Notes: a model not told the origin generated them from the sequence alone. Shown: positions 17,801 through 26,167, counted from the stretch's first letter. The stretch is 64,000 nt of DNA from Niastella sp. OAS944 (GCA_024809215.1 JANUBW010000009.1:372001-436000); one strand, 5' to 3'. A program made the numbers and translations.

Positions 17801-17918
17801 GGTGAGTAGTGAATGGTGAGTAAGCTCCCAATTTTTTTGGATTTCCGTGCAATAGCGAGATTCATGATTTCTCAGACTTTCGGAAATTCGGAAACCCACT
17901 CACCGCTCACCACTCACC
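17801..17918. repeat. Nested imperfect hairpin of GGTGAGT/ACTCACC repeats
   Basis: The left arm at 17801-17821 (GGTGAGTAGTGAATGGTGAG...) and right arm at 17898-17918 (ACTCACCGCTCACCACTCAC...) are complementary over 21 bp with three mismatches; each arm is itself made of about 10-bp repeats. Inside, ATTTCCG and CGGAAAT form a second stem. It fills the gap between susD and the next gene of the operon, where it could tune relative expression by processing or partial termination. Such GGTGAGT tracts look like a dispersed intergenic element. Confidence 0.6.
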
Positions 17919-17949
17919 GCTCATAGCTCACTTGCTTAAAATATTCTGT

Positions 17950-18834
17950 ATGCAAAAATTACTCATCATAGCCATCATCATCCTGTTGGCGGCTGCCTGT
18001 ACTAAAAAAGAGGTAGCGGACCCCACGTTTAGCGTTTCTGCCAATAAAGAAACCTATACGCTTGCCGATACTGTATTTTTCTCTTTCAGCGGTTCACCAT
18101 GGTACCTTACGTTTTATTCCGGTGAACCCTATCATAAATATGAGAACCGATATCGTGTTACGGCAGATGGAACTCCGACATTTCAATTTACATCTACTGT
18201 AACAACGGGTACACAGGCAAATACCCTTCGTTTACTGGTGTCTTCAGATTTTAATGGAACGTATGATTCTGCCAGTATTTACCAGGCTACCTGGACAGAC
18301 ATCACTGACAGTGCAACGCTGGCAACCAATTCAACCAGTTTAGCGTCAGGCGCTATTGAACTAACACCGTTCATTAACAACGATCACCCGGTATACATCG
18401 CCTTTAAGTATATTGGTTACGCCAACTCTTCGCAAAGAAACTGGACTTTAAAAAACCTGACACTGGATAACGTACTACTGGATAGTACCAGTTACAATCT
18501 ACTGGATATATCAGAGTCTGCTGCCGCCTTCAAACCGGTGATAATGAAAAATACAGCTGTAAAATGGACTGTTTCTACCTCGCAATTAAATTTTAAAGGA
18601 GGAACTACCGCTACAAGTCCTGAAGCAGAGGGTTGGGTCATTTCCAAACCGCTAAATCTGAGAAAGGTAATACCTGACTTTGGTGTTCCATTAAAGAACA
18701 TGACCACCGTTATGGATTCCTACTATTACATTTATACCGCTCGCGGCAACTATACGGCCACGTTTGTAGCATCGAACCAAAGCCGGTATGATGGGAAGGA
18801 GGGAGTATATGAAGTGCCTGTAGGAGTTCAATAA
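17950..18834 (+). CDS. DUF5017-type surface lipoprotein of the Sus locus
   Basis: A 294-residue lipoprotein starting at ATG 17950 (the upstream in-frame TTG is not needed), with Cys17 in LLAAACTKK. The N-terminal part, VSANKETYTLADTVFFSFSGSPWYLTFYSGE, is the recognisable Ig-like/DUF5017 opening found downstream of SusD in many Bacteroidota loci. The rest is beta-rich (WTLKNLTLDNVLLDS). Probably an outer-surface substrate-binding partner of the SusCD complex. Substrate unknown. Confidence 0.85.
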   Translation: MQKLLIIAIIILLAAACTKKEVADPTFSVSANKETYTLADTVFFSFSGSPWYLTFYSGEPYHKYENRYRVTADGTPTFQFTSTVTTGTQANTLRLLVSSDFNGTYDSASIYQATWTDITDSATLATNSTSLASGAIELTPFINNDHPVYIAFKYIGYANSSQRNWTLKNLTLDNVLLDSTSYNLLDISESAAAFKPVIMKNTAVKWTVSTSQLNFKGGTTATSPEAEGWVISKPLNLRKVIPDFGVPLKNMTTVMDSYYYIYTARGNYTATFVASNQSRYDGKEGVYEVPVGVQ

Positions 18835-18915
18835 TTTAAAATAGCTGCCACATCATAAGAACCGTGGTATTGTATCATCATCAAACCCCATTATTTTTTC
18901 TAAAACACGTACCCA

Positions 18916-20019
18916 ATGAGGAAGCACACGTTAGTTTCTCTTTCCCTTGCATTAATGTTTGCAACTGCATGCACCAGGCAGTTAAATGATTCTGTTAACA
19001 TCGACAACCTGAACGAGAATGCATCAGAAAAAGCTGGTGAAGCCCTTCTGAATGCCGGTTCAAAACTTATCATTGCCGCCGATCAAAAGAACGAACGACT
19101 GGTTATGATTGACCTGAACCATGACAACAGGGAAACATGGGAATGGAAAGCTGCTGAAGATAAAGAAGTATTACCCGAGCACCTTCGCTGGTTTATTAAC
19201 CTCGATGAAGCTAAACCTGTTTTTGATGGCAAATACCTTATGACTACCGCTTCAGGCGGTGGCGTTGCCCTGATCCATATTGCATCGAGAAAAACAGCAT
19301 GGTATGGTTATGCAGGCGGCAATACGCACTCTGCAGAAGTACTGCCCGACGGTAACATTGTTACAGCTTCTACAGCCGGTAACGCGCTTACACTGTTCGT
19401 TACAGATCCAAAAGATACTGCCAACAAAACCGTTAAATACGATTTTCCTGATGTACACAATTGTGTATGGGATAAAAAACGCGAACTGTTGTGGGCTGCC
19501 GGTAAAAACAGGATCAGGGCTTACAAATACAATTACGATCGCCAAAACCCTGCACTCACTTTGTTCAAAACAGTTAACATGCCCCAGGGTAATGCCCACG
19601 ACCTGTTCCCTGTTTATGGGTCTACCGATGAACTGTGGTTAAGTAACTCAAGCCACATTTACAAGTACAACATTACCACGAATAAATTTACAGAGTCAAA
19701 AACGAGCGGGGGTGCAACTATTGCAACTGTAAAATCTATTCAGAATGGTCCTGAAGGTTATGTGACATTTATGGACCAGGCCAATGGTTTAGGTGGTGAA
19801 AGCTGGAGAACCGATCGTCTTACTGATTTTGATGGTAACATCATATATCAAAATGATAATGTAGGTCTTTATAAAGCCCGTTATTTCCTCACGAACTCTT
19901 TCAGCTATCCCGACAAACACAAATTTCAACAGGTGTTTAATGGTAGAGGCGCTGGAAGTGAAGAAAAAGAAGAGGACAAAACTACAAGCGTAGAAGAAAA
20001 TGACAGCCATATAAAATAG
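18916..20019 (+). CDS. DUF6528-type beta-propeller lipoprotein
   Basis: A 367-residue lipoprotein (Cys19 in FATAC). The mature part has propeller-like blades: KLIIAADQKNERLVMIDL, YLMTTASGGGVALIHIAS, GNTHSAEVLPDGNIVTAST and KRELLWAAGKNRIRAYKYN, ending in a charged Lys/Glu tail. This fits the DUF6528 family, secreted propellers found in polysaccharide-utilisation-like loci. It is the last gene before a clear terminator and probably belongs to the susCD transcript. Binding rather than catalysis is likely, but unproven. Confidence 0.82.
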   Translation: MRKHTLVSLSLALMFATACTRQLNDSVNIDNLNENASEKAGEALLNAGSKLIIAADQKNERLVMIDLNHDNRETWEWKAAEDKEVLPEHLRWFINLDEAKPVFDGKYLMTTASGGGVALIHIASRKTAWYGYAGGNTHSAEVLPDGNIVTASTAGNALTLFVTDPKDTANKTVKYDFPDVHNCVWDKKRELLWAAGKNRIRAYKYNYDRQNPALTLFKTVNMPQGNAHDLFPVYGSTDELWLSNSSHIYKYNITTNKFTESKTSGGATIATVKSIQNGPEGYVTFMDQANGLGGESWRTDRLTDFDGNIIYQNDNVGLYKARYFLTNSFSYPDKHKFQQVFNGRGAGSEEKEEDKTTSVEENDSHIK

Positions 20020-20055
20020 GTTTCCATTCTACATCAACGTTTAGTTTAAGATTAG

Positions 20056-20087
20056 GCGACCCTGCTAATAACGGGGTCGCTTTTTTT
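20056..20087 (+). terminator. Rho-independent terminator of the Sus-type operon
   Basis: Stem GCGACCC/GGGTCGC (20056-20062 and 20074-20080) with an 11-nt loop, followed directly by seven T residues. Confidence 0.88.
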
Positions 20088-20130
20088 CGCCGCCAAAATA
20101 ATAACGCCAGGCTGTTGCAGGCATTGGCAC

Positions 20131-20559
20131 CTATATCTGCTGGTCATTTGGTTTTATATACCTCCAGTCTAGTGAAAACAGGTATTTTAACTTGTCGTAT
20201 AAGTCCGATAGGTCGAAGGGCTTTTGCATGAGGAACGTTGCACCCAACTCTTTTGCTTCGTTAAGATGAAGCGGGTCGAGGTTGCCGGTAAAAATAATGA
20301 TCGGCACCTGTGAATAAAGAGGAAGCTTTCGTATGCTGATCAATACCTCTTTGCCGCTGACCTTGGGCATACGCCAGTCGAGAAATATCATCTCAGCAAT
20401 AGCATCTGCATTATCGGCTGCCATCCGGTCGAGTGCAGTGTTTGCGTTTTTCTCATAAATTAATTGAATGTCAGCATTACATTCATTAAGGGCAGAATTA
20501 AAAATTTCATATTCCTCATCGTCATCGTCGATAAGAAACACTTTTTTGGGAAAAGTCAT
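20131..20559 (-). CDS. Single-domain response regulator
   Basis: A 142-residue CheY-like receiver with no output domain, from the ATG at 20559 (the frame opens at a TTG at 20586 but MTFPKKVFLIDDDDEE is the normal start). The acidic pocket LIDDDD, the phospho-acceptor aspartate in IFLDWRMPKVSG, the Thr in IIIFTGN and the Lys in MQKPFD are all present, so it should be phosphorylatable. The partner kinase is not in the window. Such lone receivers in Bacteroidota often act in phosphorelays. Confidence 0.9.
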   Translation of the reverse strand: MTFPKKVFLIDDDDEEYEIFNSALNECNADIQLIYEKNANTALDRMAADNADAIAEMIFLDWRMPKVSGKEVLISIRKLPLYSQVPIIIFTGNLDPLHLNEAKELGATFLMQKPFDLSDLYDKLKYLFSLDWRYIKPNDQQI

Positions 20560-20804
20560 ATTTATCCGGTCTTGTTTTTGAAACAATACGGCCTAACCAA
20601 AGGAAGGAATCATTCGCATAGCGAAGATTGCTAAGATAAATATAGTAGTTTAAAAATGAGCAGATATTTTAAAAATATTATCCTGAAGGTGTTTCTATTA
20701 TGTATCTGTTGATACATTGTCCCAATCCTGGTTTAAATAATTGATCAGCCAGTTTAGGGAATGCAAAAAAAGGTTGGTAAATGCAAGTGAGTTATGATGA
20801 TTGG

Positions 20805-21452
20805 CTAATTAAGGAGCTCAATTCCTGGAAAATTACCTTTTAGTTTATCTAAGTCTTTTTTGATAAAGGATAAAAGCTCTTCGGCTAACTTCCACACTTC
20901 AGTACAACCTGCATCGGGGTAGTAGCCTGTACATTTATATGCATTCTTTGCGTTGTTTATGGCAACCTCGATAGAAATTGGATGAAAATCTGAATTAAAA
21001 CCACCTTTGATGATTTTAGGCAAATGTGGTTTCCAATGATTACATTGACTAATATCTTCCAATGTGGGCATGGTAGACTTCGCATGAAAATAGAGCCAGA
21101 CTTCAAAGCATGGGTTACTCTGTGCTACATTCCAATGATAATGCATATCACAGTTCTGCCGTATTTCTAATAACTGGTTACGCCACCTGTCTGTATCGAT
21201 AACAAACCATATTCTGTCCTTTTTAGAGTCAATCTCTAATTCAGCTTCAACTTCCCTGGCTTTTTCAATTAGCCATTTGGGAGAACTGCCGGCGTCGCTT
21301 TCAATGGGTATTACTTTTACTCTTGAAGACAAGCCATCAAAAAACCTGAAGTATTGCGGCTCCCTGTTTTTCCCTTCACAAAATATTAGTAAGAAATAAG
21401 CATCCCTGAAAGGAGCCTTTTTCTTATAAGAGAACTTAATCGGTTTCGGCAT
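20805..21452 (-). CDS. rloB: RloB-like protein (AbiLii-type), putative defence effector
   Basis: A 215-residue RloB-family protein. It has a Toprim-like pattern: the conserved glutamates in FCEGKNREPQYF (E26 and E31), the DxD in FVIDTDRW (D86, D88), and the family signature NPCFEVWLYFH at about 113-123. RloB proteins are found beside RloA ATPases and correspond to AbiLii of the lactococcal AbiL abortive-infection system; a nuclease role is inferred from the acidic motif. The gene start overlaps the end of the ATPase gene by 17 nt, so the two are translationally coupled. Confidence 0.88.
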   Translation of the reverse strand: MPKPIKFSYKKKAPFRDAYFLLIFCEGKNREPQYFRFFDGLSSRVKVIPIESDAGSSPKWLIEKAREVEAELEIDSKKDRIWFVIDTDRWRNQLLEIRQNCDMHYHWNVAQSNPCFEVWLYFHAKSTMPTLEDISQCNHWKPHLPKIIKGGFNSDFHPISIEVAINNAKNAYKCTGYYPDAGCTEVWKLAEELLSFIKKDLDKLKGNFPGIELLN

Positions 21453-22794
21453 ACTTGTCCCAGTTTAAGTCTTTCAAATTACTTAAAAAAGGGATAGCGC
21501 CATATCTACCAGTTAAATATCCTTTTCGAATGTCAATGGTATGATGTTCTTTAAAATCACTTAAAGGAAATAAATCAGTGGCGCCCTGTTTGTTTTTCTC
21601 GGCAAACCATATTTCGTCGGGTCTGAATTGATCCTGATCAAGTAAATTCGATTCATGTGTTGAAAAAATCAATTGCCCCTTTGTTTTCGGATCGAGCGAA
21701 AACTTTTTAATCAATTCTTTTATAAGGAGGGGATGAATACTTCTTTCAATTTCATCAATAAAAAATACGGTATCAAAGTATAGTAAACTGAACAAAACAG
21801 GGATATAATCGAACAATCTTTTTGTTCCGTCCGACTCCTGCGATAATTCGAATTTAATTTTCCCCTTATCTTCCTTATGAAAGAAAGCTACTTTTTTAAC
21901 TACAGCTTTATCGTTTTCAATGGTAAATACTGAATCTATTTTGTTTTCATCTATTATTTTCCATCGTCGGGAAGTTGCTTTCAATTGTGAACTAAATACA
22001 TTAATTAGATGCTTATCATCCTGACCGAAATATTCTTCGGCCGGAATAGTTTCCAATGTTATGTTGTCAATTCCTGTATTGAAAGAACGCATTATTTCAA
22101 CTGCAAAATCAAAAATAATTTTGCTGCTAAAAAGTAAACCAGTGGTACTTGATTTTGAATCAGGAAGTAGAGTCACAAGATCCTGTTCAAACCATTCTGC
22201 TGCCGTTCTGCAAAAATGAAAAACCGGGCTCTGCCTGTTTTTCATATAGAATAAAACAGGTTGGTTTCTTTGTAGCAACTCATTTTTTAAGAACGCAGGA
22301 AATAGGGCAGCTTCAGCGTTACTTAATATATCGTCATGAAAATAAATATCCAATGCACCTTGTTCAACTTTGTCTGTTCGCCTGAATATTACTTTATCTT
22401 CTTTTTTATCGAGACCGCTAATTAACAATTCTTCCTCAACAATAATTCCCTGGTTAATTGTTAAGCCGTAAAATAACGGATTTCCATTTTTGATAAATTC
22501 TACTCCCAGGTAAACATTATGCAAACGGCTATCCTCAACGAATTTGAATGTTTCGGTAATAAACTCAATTGGCATGGCGCCTTTGACAACAAAGTTTTTT
22601 AATAACTCGAGGGCTTGTATAAGTTTGCTTTTACCAGCTCCATTAGCACCATAAATGGCGTTGAGTTTTAAAAGCTCAAGATTTCCAGCTTTAAGTATAT
22701 GATTAGAAAGGCGGTTCGATCTACCCGGAAGCATATTAAATTCAGTTAACTCGCCAAAAGAGAACAAGTTTTTTATTAGTAGTCGAACTAACAT
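21436..22794 (-). CDS. AAA/ABC-type ATPase, RloA (AbiLi)-like
   Basis: A 452-residue ATPase of the AAA_15/AAA_21 (OLD/SMC-like) group, from the ATG at 22794; the longer frame from 22809 would need a GTG lying in a palindrome. Walker A is IYGANGAGKS (about 49-56), the ABC-signature-like stretch is LSQESDGTKRLFDYIPVL, Walker B is VFFIDEIERSIHP (D347, E348), and the switch His is in FSTHESNLL. It is paired with RloB. By analogy with AbiL and related ATPase/Toprim pairs, the ATPase is thought to sense phage infection and license the effector. No signal peptide or membrane part. Confidence 0.88.
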   Translation of the reverse strand: MLVRLLIKNLFSFGELTEFNMLPGRSNRLSNHILKAGNLELLKLNAIYGANGAGKSKLIQALELLKNFVVKGAMPIEFITETFKFVEDSRLHNVYLGVEFIKNGNPLFYGLTINQGIIVEEELLISGLDKKEDKVIFRRTDKVEQGALDIYFHDDILSNAEAALFPAFLKNELLQRNQPVLFYMKNRQSPVFHFCRTAAEWFEQDLVTLLPDSKSSTTGLLFSSKIIFDFAVEIMRSFNTGIDNITLETIPAEEYFGQDDKHLINVFSSQLKATSRRWKIIDENKIDSVFTIENDKAVVKKVAFFHKEDKGKIKFELSQESDGTKRLFDYIPVLFSLLYFDTVFFIDEIERSIHPLLIKELIKKFSLDPKTKGQLIFSTHESNLLDQDQFRPDEIWFAEKNKQGATDLFPLSDFKEHHTIDIRKGYLTGRYGAIPFLSNLKDLNWDKYAETD

Positions 22795-22795
22795 C

Positions 22796-22873
22796 GGTGA
22801 AAATTTCACCCAAATTACAATATATATTGTGAAAAATTCTATTATTCACCTGTTTTATTGTTATTCTGGTGAA
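22796..22873 (-). promoter_or_regulatory. Three stacked palindromes upstream of the RloA/RloB operon
   Basis: GGTGAAA-A-TTTCACC (22796-22810) touches the ATG; TTACAATATATATTGTGAA (22815-22833) is nearly perfect; TTCACC (22845-22850) and GGTGAA (22868-22873) form a wider inverted pair. Half-site GGTGAA thus occurs four times in 80 bp. Likely operators or an autoregulatory site for the defence operon. Confidence 0.5.
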
Positions 22874-22946
22874 AAAATAACGAAATATACATACAAATGC
22901 AGGTAATGGGCAGTGCCGTTCAATTTTGATACAGGCCGCTGTTCGG

Positions 22947-23615
22947 TTATGGCACATCGGAGAAATGCTTATCTGCTAACTTAATAATTACAGCAGCAGT
23001 CGATAACCAGCTCAATGCAGCGCAGGCGCCTGCTACCACGTCGGATAAGTAATGAACATGCAGGTAGATCCTGCTAATGCCTATGACGCAGGCATAAAAA
23101 AACAAGGCAATAGTAATAGCAAGCTTTGTGATAAAAGACCGTTTGGTTTTCCATATTATATAGGCAAGTATGCCACAAAGGGTGAAGGTTGCCTGGGTAT
23201 GTCCGCTGGGAAAACTATAGCTGATCACATAATCTAAATGAACGAGCGATGGCCTTGGCCGCTGAAAAAATTGTTTTAATAAGTAGTTCAATAAAAAACT
23301 GGCGCTAACAATTATTACTAACTGTATAGTATGGCGTTTGTAATTGTTCCTCACAAAATAAAAAAGCACCAATAAATATATAGCGATCAGAAATACGTCT
23401 GAACCACCCCGTGTGACCACCAATGCAATGGCAGTATTTTCCGGCGAGGTCCATCGATGGAGATAATTAAAAGCAAGTGTGTCGAACAGGTCCTTTTTTT
23501 GAATAACAACTTCCCTGGCCAGCCATACAAACAGCGCGGCGGTAAATAAAGCTAAAGCGGCCAGAATGAGAACCTCCCATTGAATTAGCTTTTTGCGTTG
23601 TTTGTTTATTACCAT
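22947..23615 (-). CDS. PAP2-family membrane phosphatase
   Basis: A 222-residue integral membrane protein with about six hydrophobic segments. The three-part phosphatase signature is present in order: KQFFQRPRP, SYSFPSGHT and SRIYLHVHYLSDVVAG. Family members remove phosphate from lipid phosphates such as phosphatidic acid or undecaprenyl pyrophosphate at the outer face of the inner membrane. Length is typical. It is monocistronic between the RloAB operon and an SDR gene. Confidence 0.93.
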   Translation of the reverse strand: MVINKQRKKLIQWEVLILAALALFTAALFVWLAREVVIQKKDLFDTLAFNYLHRWTSPENTAIALVVTRGGSDVFLIAIYLLVLFYFVRNNYKRHTIQLVIIVSASFLLNYLLKQFFQRPRPSLVHLDYVISYSFPSGHTQATFTLCGILAYIIWKTKRSFITKLAITIALFFYACVIGISRIYLHVHYLSDVVAGACAALSWLSTAAVIIKLADKHFSDVP

Positions 23616-23660
23616 ATAGCCAGTTAATGTACTAACTTATGGGTAATTTAAGAAAACAAA

Positions 23661-23696
23661 TAAAAAGGGGACTGCCCGGGCTTTTCGAACAGTCCC
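23661..23696 (-). terminator. Terminator of the SDR gene
   Basis: On the minus strand GGGACTG, a 15-nt loop and CAGTCCC are followed by a T-rich run (CTTTTTATTT). Placed 19 nt after the SDR stop. Confidence 0.8.
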
Positions 23697-23714
23697 TCAT
23701 TACATTATAGTTGT

Positions 23715-24470
23715 TTAAAAACCGTAAATGCCACCCGAAACGGAGAGCTTTTCACCTGTAACCCATGCTGCATCATCGGACGCAAGGAACACGGCTATTT
23801 TTGCAATATCTTCCGGCTGACCCATACGGCCAAGTGGCGTATTGGCCACTAATTTTGTTTCAAAATCGCTACCCATAACCCCTGAAGTATGTGTGCCTTC
23901 AGTTTCTGTTGAACCGGGCAGAATGGAGTTGATGCGGATCTTTTTTGCTCCCAGTTCTTTCGATAAAGAAATGGTAATTGCATCCAACGCAGCCTTTGTT
24001 GCTGAATACACCGACCCTGTGGCCATAGGCATATTGCTTGCAGCAGAGCTGATATTGATAATGTTTCCACCCTTATCTCCAAATTGTTTTACGGCTGCCT
24101 GAATGGTGAGCAAAGAACCCAATACGTTAATGTTGAATTGCGAATGAAAAGTTTCCTGCGATACCTGTTCAATTGGTTCATATAAATATATGCCCGCATT
24201 GTTTACCAAAATATCCAATGGGCCAAATGCTTTGTTTGTTTCTTCAAACAGTTTGATCACATCGGCTTCTTTCGACACGTCGCCATGCACCGAAATGGCG
24301 GTGCCGCCGTTATCGGTTATTGCTTTAACCACTTGCGCTGCACCCTCTTTACTTGATGCATAATTCACAACGACTTTTGCGCCCTCTGCTGCAAAATATT
24401 TAGCGATAGATGCTCCTATCCCTTTTGATGCTCCTGTAACTATTGCTACTTTGTTCTTTAGTTTGCTCAT
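23715..24470 (-). CDS. Short-chain dehydrogenase/reductase
   Basis: A 251-residue classical SDR. The Rossmann motif TGASKGIGASIA (about 13-24), NNAGIYLYEP, the catalytic serine in NISSAAS, the catalytic YSATK and the C-terminal SVSGGIYGF are all present. It is most like 3-oxoacyl-ACP reductase/glucose dehydrogenase-type SDRs, but the substrate cannot be told. The divergent HxlR regulator 117 bp away suggests induction by a reactive carbonyl or oxidant. Confidence 0.92.
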   Translation of the reverse strand: MSKLKNKVAIVTGASKGIGASIAKYFAAEGAKVVVNYASSKEGAAQVVKAITDNGGTAISVHGDVSKEADVIKLFEETNKAFGPLDILVNNAGIYLYEPIEQVSQETFHSQFNINVLGSLLTIQAAVKQFGDKGGNIINISSAASNMPMATGSVYSATKAALDAITISLSKELGAKKIRINSILPGSTETEGTHTSGVMGSDFETKLVANTPLGRMGQPEDIAKIAVFLASDDAAWVTGEKLSVSGGIYGF

Positions 24471-24496
24471 TTTTTCTTGTATTTAATTCCTGAACT

Positions 24497-24583
24497 CAAA
24501 GTTAGATCGGCATGGTCTATTTTGGTAACTTTGTAACAAAAAGTAACAGTAACCCAGAGGTAACCCGGTAACAAACAAGTAAC
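24497..24583. promoter_or_regulatory. Divergent promoters with seven GTAAC elements
   Basis: Minus-strand -7 box TAACTTTG at 24497-24504 (SDR); plus-strand -7 box TAACTTTG at 24526-24533 (HxlR gene). The pentamer GTAAC starts at 24525, 24533, 24543, 24549, 24560, 24568 and 24579, giving an 8-10-6-11-8-11 spacing. The cluster runs from the promoter through the leader to 4 nt before the regulator ATG and is a likely operator array for the HxlR protein. Confidence 0.6.
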
Positions 24584-24586
24584 AAA

Positions 24587-24940
24587 ATGGAGTGTAATAA
24601 AATTGATAAAGATGAGCACAGAAAAGAAATGAAGGCTATCCAGGATTCAATGGACGTGCTGAGTGGAAAGTGGAAAATATCTATTATTTCATCTATTTGT
24701 CTTTACAACAAAAGAAGATTTTCCGACATTTTAAATGATGTGGTCGGTATCTCTAATAAGATGTTGAGCAAAGAACTCAGGGAATTGGAGACAAACAAAT
24801 TGATCAAACGAACCGTTTTAGACACGCAGCCGGTAACCGTGCAGTATGAACTCACCGCACACGGTAAAACCTTGCAAACAATAATTAAAGATCTAACGGT
24901 CTGGGGAATTCAACATCGAAAAGAAATTATTGGGAAATAA
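24587..24940 (+). CDS. HxlR-family winged-helix transcriptional regulator
   Basis: A 117-residue HxlR/DUF24 protein. It has an N-terminal Cys3, the core MDVLSGKWKISIISSI, the recognition region FSDILNDVVGISNKMLSKELRELE, the wing RTVLDTQPVTVQYELT and the last helix IIKDLTVWGIQHRKE. It is divergent from the SDR gene, the usual arrangement for an HxlR sensor and its target oxidoreductase. GTAAC repeats in its leader suggest autoregulation. Confidence 0.92.
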   Translation: MECNKIDKDEHRKEMKAIQDSMDVLSGKWKISIISSICLYNKRRFSDILNDVVGISNKMLSKELRELETNKLIKRTVLDTQPVTVQYELTAHGKTLQTIIKDLTVWGIQHRKEIIGK

Positions 24941-24958
24941 GTTCTTTCTTTATAATGG

Positions 24959-24966
24959 TACCTTTG
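24959..24966 (+). promoter_or_regulatory. -7 box TACCTTTG immediately before a start codon
   Basis: A perfect TAnnTTTG box ends 4 nt before the ATG at 24971. With the usual distance to the transcript start, the mRNA would begin at or beside the start codon (leaderless). No clear -33 TTTG was found. Confidence 0.5.
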
Positions 24967-24970
24967 CGAA

Positions 24971-25513
24971 ATGAGAAAGATCATATTGAATTTAGCCACT
25001 ACATTAGATGGTTTTATTGAAGGCGCCAATGGTGAGTTAGACTGGTGTATACTGGAGGAGGATATGCATTTCGATAAGTTCCTGGAATCTATTGATACCA
25101 TCTTCTATGGACGCGTGAGTTATGATCTATGGGGTAATTATCAGCCTGGTCCCTCGGCAACGGATATGGAAAAGCAACTCAGTTCAGCAATACAGTCTAA
25201 GCAAAAATTCGTTTTCTCCAGCCAGTCAAGGGTAGATGATAAAGCTACGTTTATTAGCGCCGATGTAGTAGCGCAGGTAAAAAAGATAAAGAACCAGCCA
25301 GGAAAAGATATCTGGCTTTATGGGGGCGCCAAACTGATCACTACGTTTATAGAAAACGGTTTGGTAGATGAATATATGATCTCTGTTCATCCTACCGCAC
25401 TGGGTGCCGGCAAACCTTTGTTTGATATTTCTGCAAGATTGAACCTGGTATTGGCCGGAACAAAAGTATTTAAATCGGGCGTGGTGCAGCTGATCTATAC
25501 CCCGGGCGTATAA
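24971..25513 (+). CDS. Dihydrofolate-reductase-like (RibD C-terminal domain) protein
   Basis: A 180-residue protein of the RibD_C/YyaP-like reductase family. Markers are RKIILNLATTLDGFIEGANGE, DTIFYGRVSYDLWG, the NADPH-binding stretch PGKDIWLYGGAKLITTF and the closing GLVDEYMISVHPTALGAGKPLF. Members share the dihydrofolate reductase fold, but the physiological substrate of these stand-alone proteins is mostly unknown. The gene is 30 bp downstream of the HxlR gene with its own promoter box and converges on the Crp-like gene. Confidence 0.9.
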   Translation: MRKIILNLATTLDGFIEGANGELDWCILEEDMHFDKFLESIDTIFYGRVSYDLWGNYQPGPSATDMEKQLSSAIQSKQKFVFSSQSRVDDKATFISADVVAQVKKIKNQPGKDIWLYGGAKLITTFIENGLVDEYMISVHPTALGAGKPLFDISARLNLVLAGTKVFKSGVVQLIYTPGV

Positions 25514-25530
25514 ACTTAACCGATGTACTG

Positions 25531-26148
25531 TTACATCGAAGGCCCGTATGGATTTTGTCCACCCAGTTTTTTTGTGACCATAACTCTTGCGCGGCTCAAT
25601 GCTTCCCTGCTGGTAAAAAGATACCTGGCTATATTGGTCAATGAGATCTTTTGAATAATAGCCGGGCGGTGACGCAACAGAAAGCGGTAGCGCTCCAATG
25701 GGCTTTTAAGTGATAATATATACTGATGCTCTGCCTGCTCTTCCATAATATTCTGGTATACCTGCAGGTTTACATGTAATATACTGCTATGCAGGTCGTA
25801 CAAAGGCTGTACTTTATTAATATTAAATCTTAAAATTACCGCATCTTCCAATGCCGTGATGTTAAGATACGAAGGCTTATTACTATTAAAACTTAAGCAA
25901 TTAGTAAGAAAGTCATCTCTAAAACCAAACTTCAGGATCTTCTCACCTCCATCGTCACCGGTAAAATTATATTTGAACTGGCCCGATAAAACAAAAGCTG
26001 CATACCGCGCTACTTTTCCAACGCGCAAAAAATGCTCACCTTTTCTAATATGCCGAACAGTAGCCAGCTGATCGAGCAAATGCCACTCGACCTCAGATAC
26101 CTGGGGATACTTTTTTATCAGTCTTTGATAATACGATGGTAATGACAT
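25531..26148 (-). CDS. Crp/Fnr-family transcriptional regulator
   Basis: A 205-residue protein with a cyclic-nucleotide-binding-like beta barrel (HIRKGEHFLRVGKVARYAAFVLSGQFKYNF; FGFRDDFLTN) and a C-terminal winged helix (ISLTNIARYLFTSREALSRARVMV). The RxS phosphate-binding motif of true cAMP receptors is not evident, as is usual for these short Bacteroidota homologues. It lies 19 nt downstream of the alpha/beta hydrolase gene, so the two probably form one operon. Confidence 0.9.
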   Translation of the reverse strand: MSLPSYYQRLIKKYPQVSEVEWHLLDQLATVRHIRKGEHFLRVGKVARYAAFVLSGQFKYNFTGDDGGEKILKFGFRDDFLTNCLSFNSNKPSYLNITALEDAVILRFNINKVQPLYDLHSSILHVNLQVYQNIMEEQAEHQYILSLKSPLERYRFLLRHRPAIIQKISLTNIARYLFTSREALSRARVMVTKKLGGQNPYGPSM

Positions 26149-26167
26149 ATTGATTTATATTCTCGGT

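Noticed and set aside
22794-22809. GTG start at 22809 for the RloA-like ATPase
   Set aside because: It lies inside the GGTGAAAATTTCACC palindrome, and the ATG at 22794 gives the normal N-terminus (MLVRLLIKNLFSFGE).
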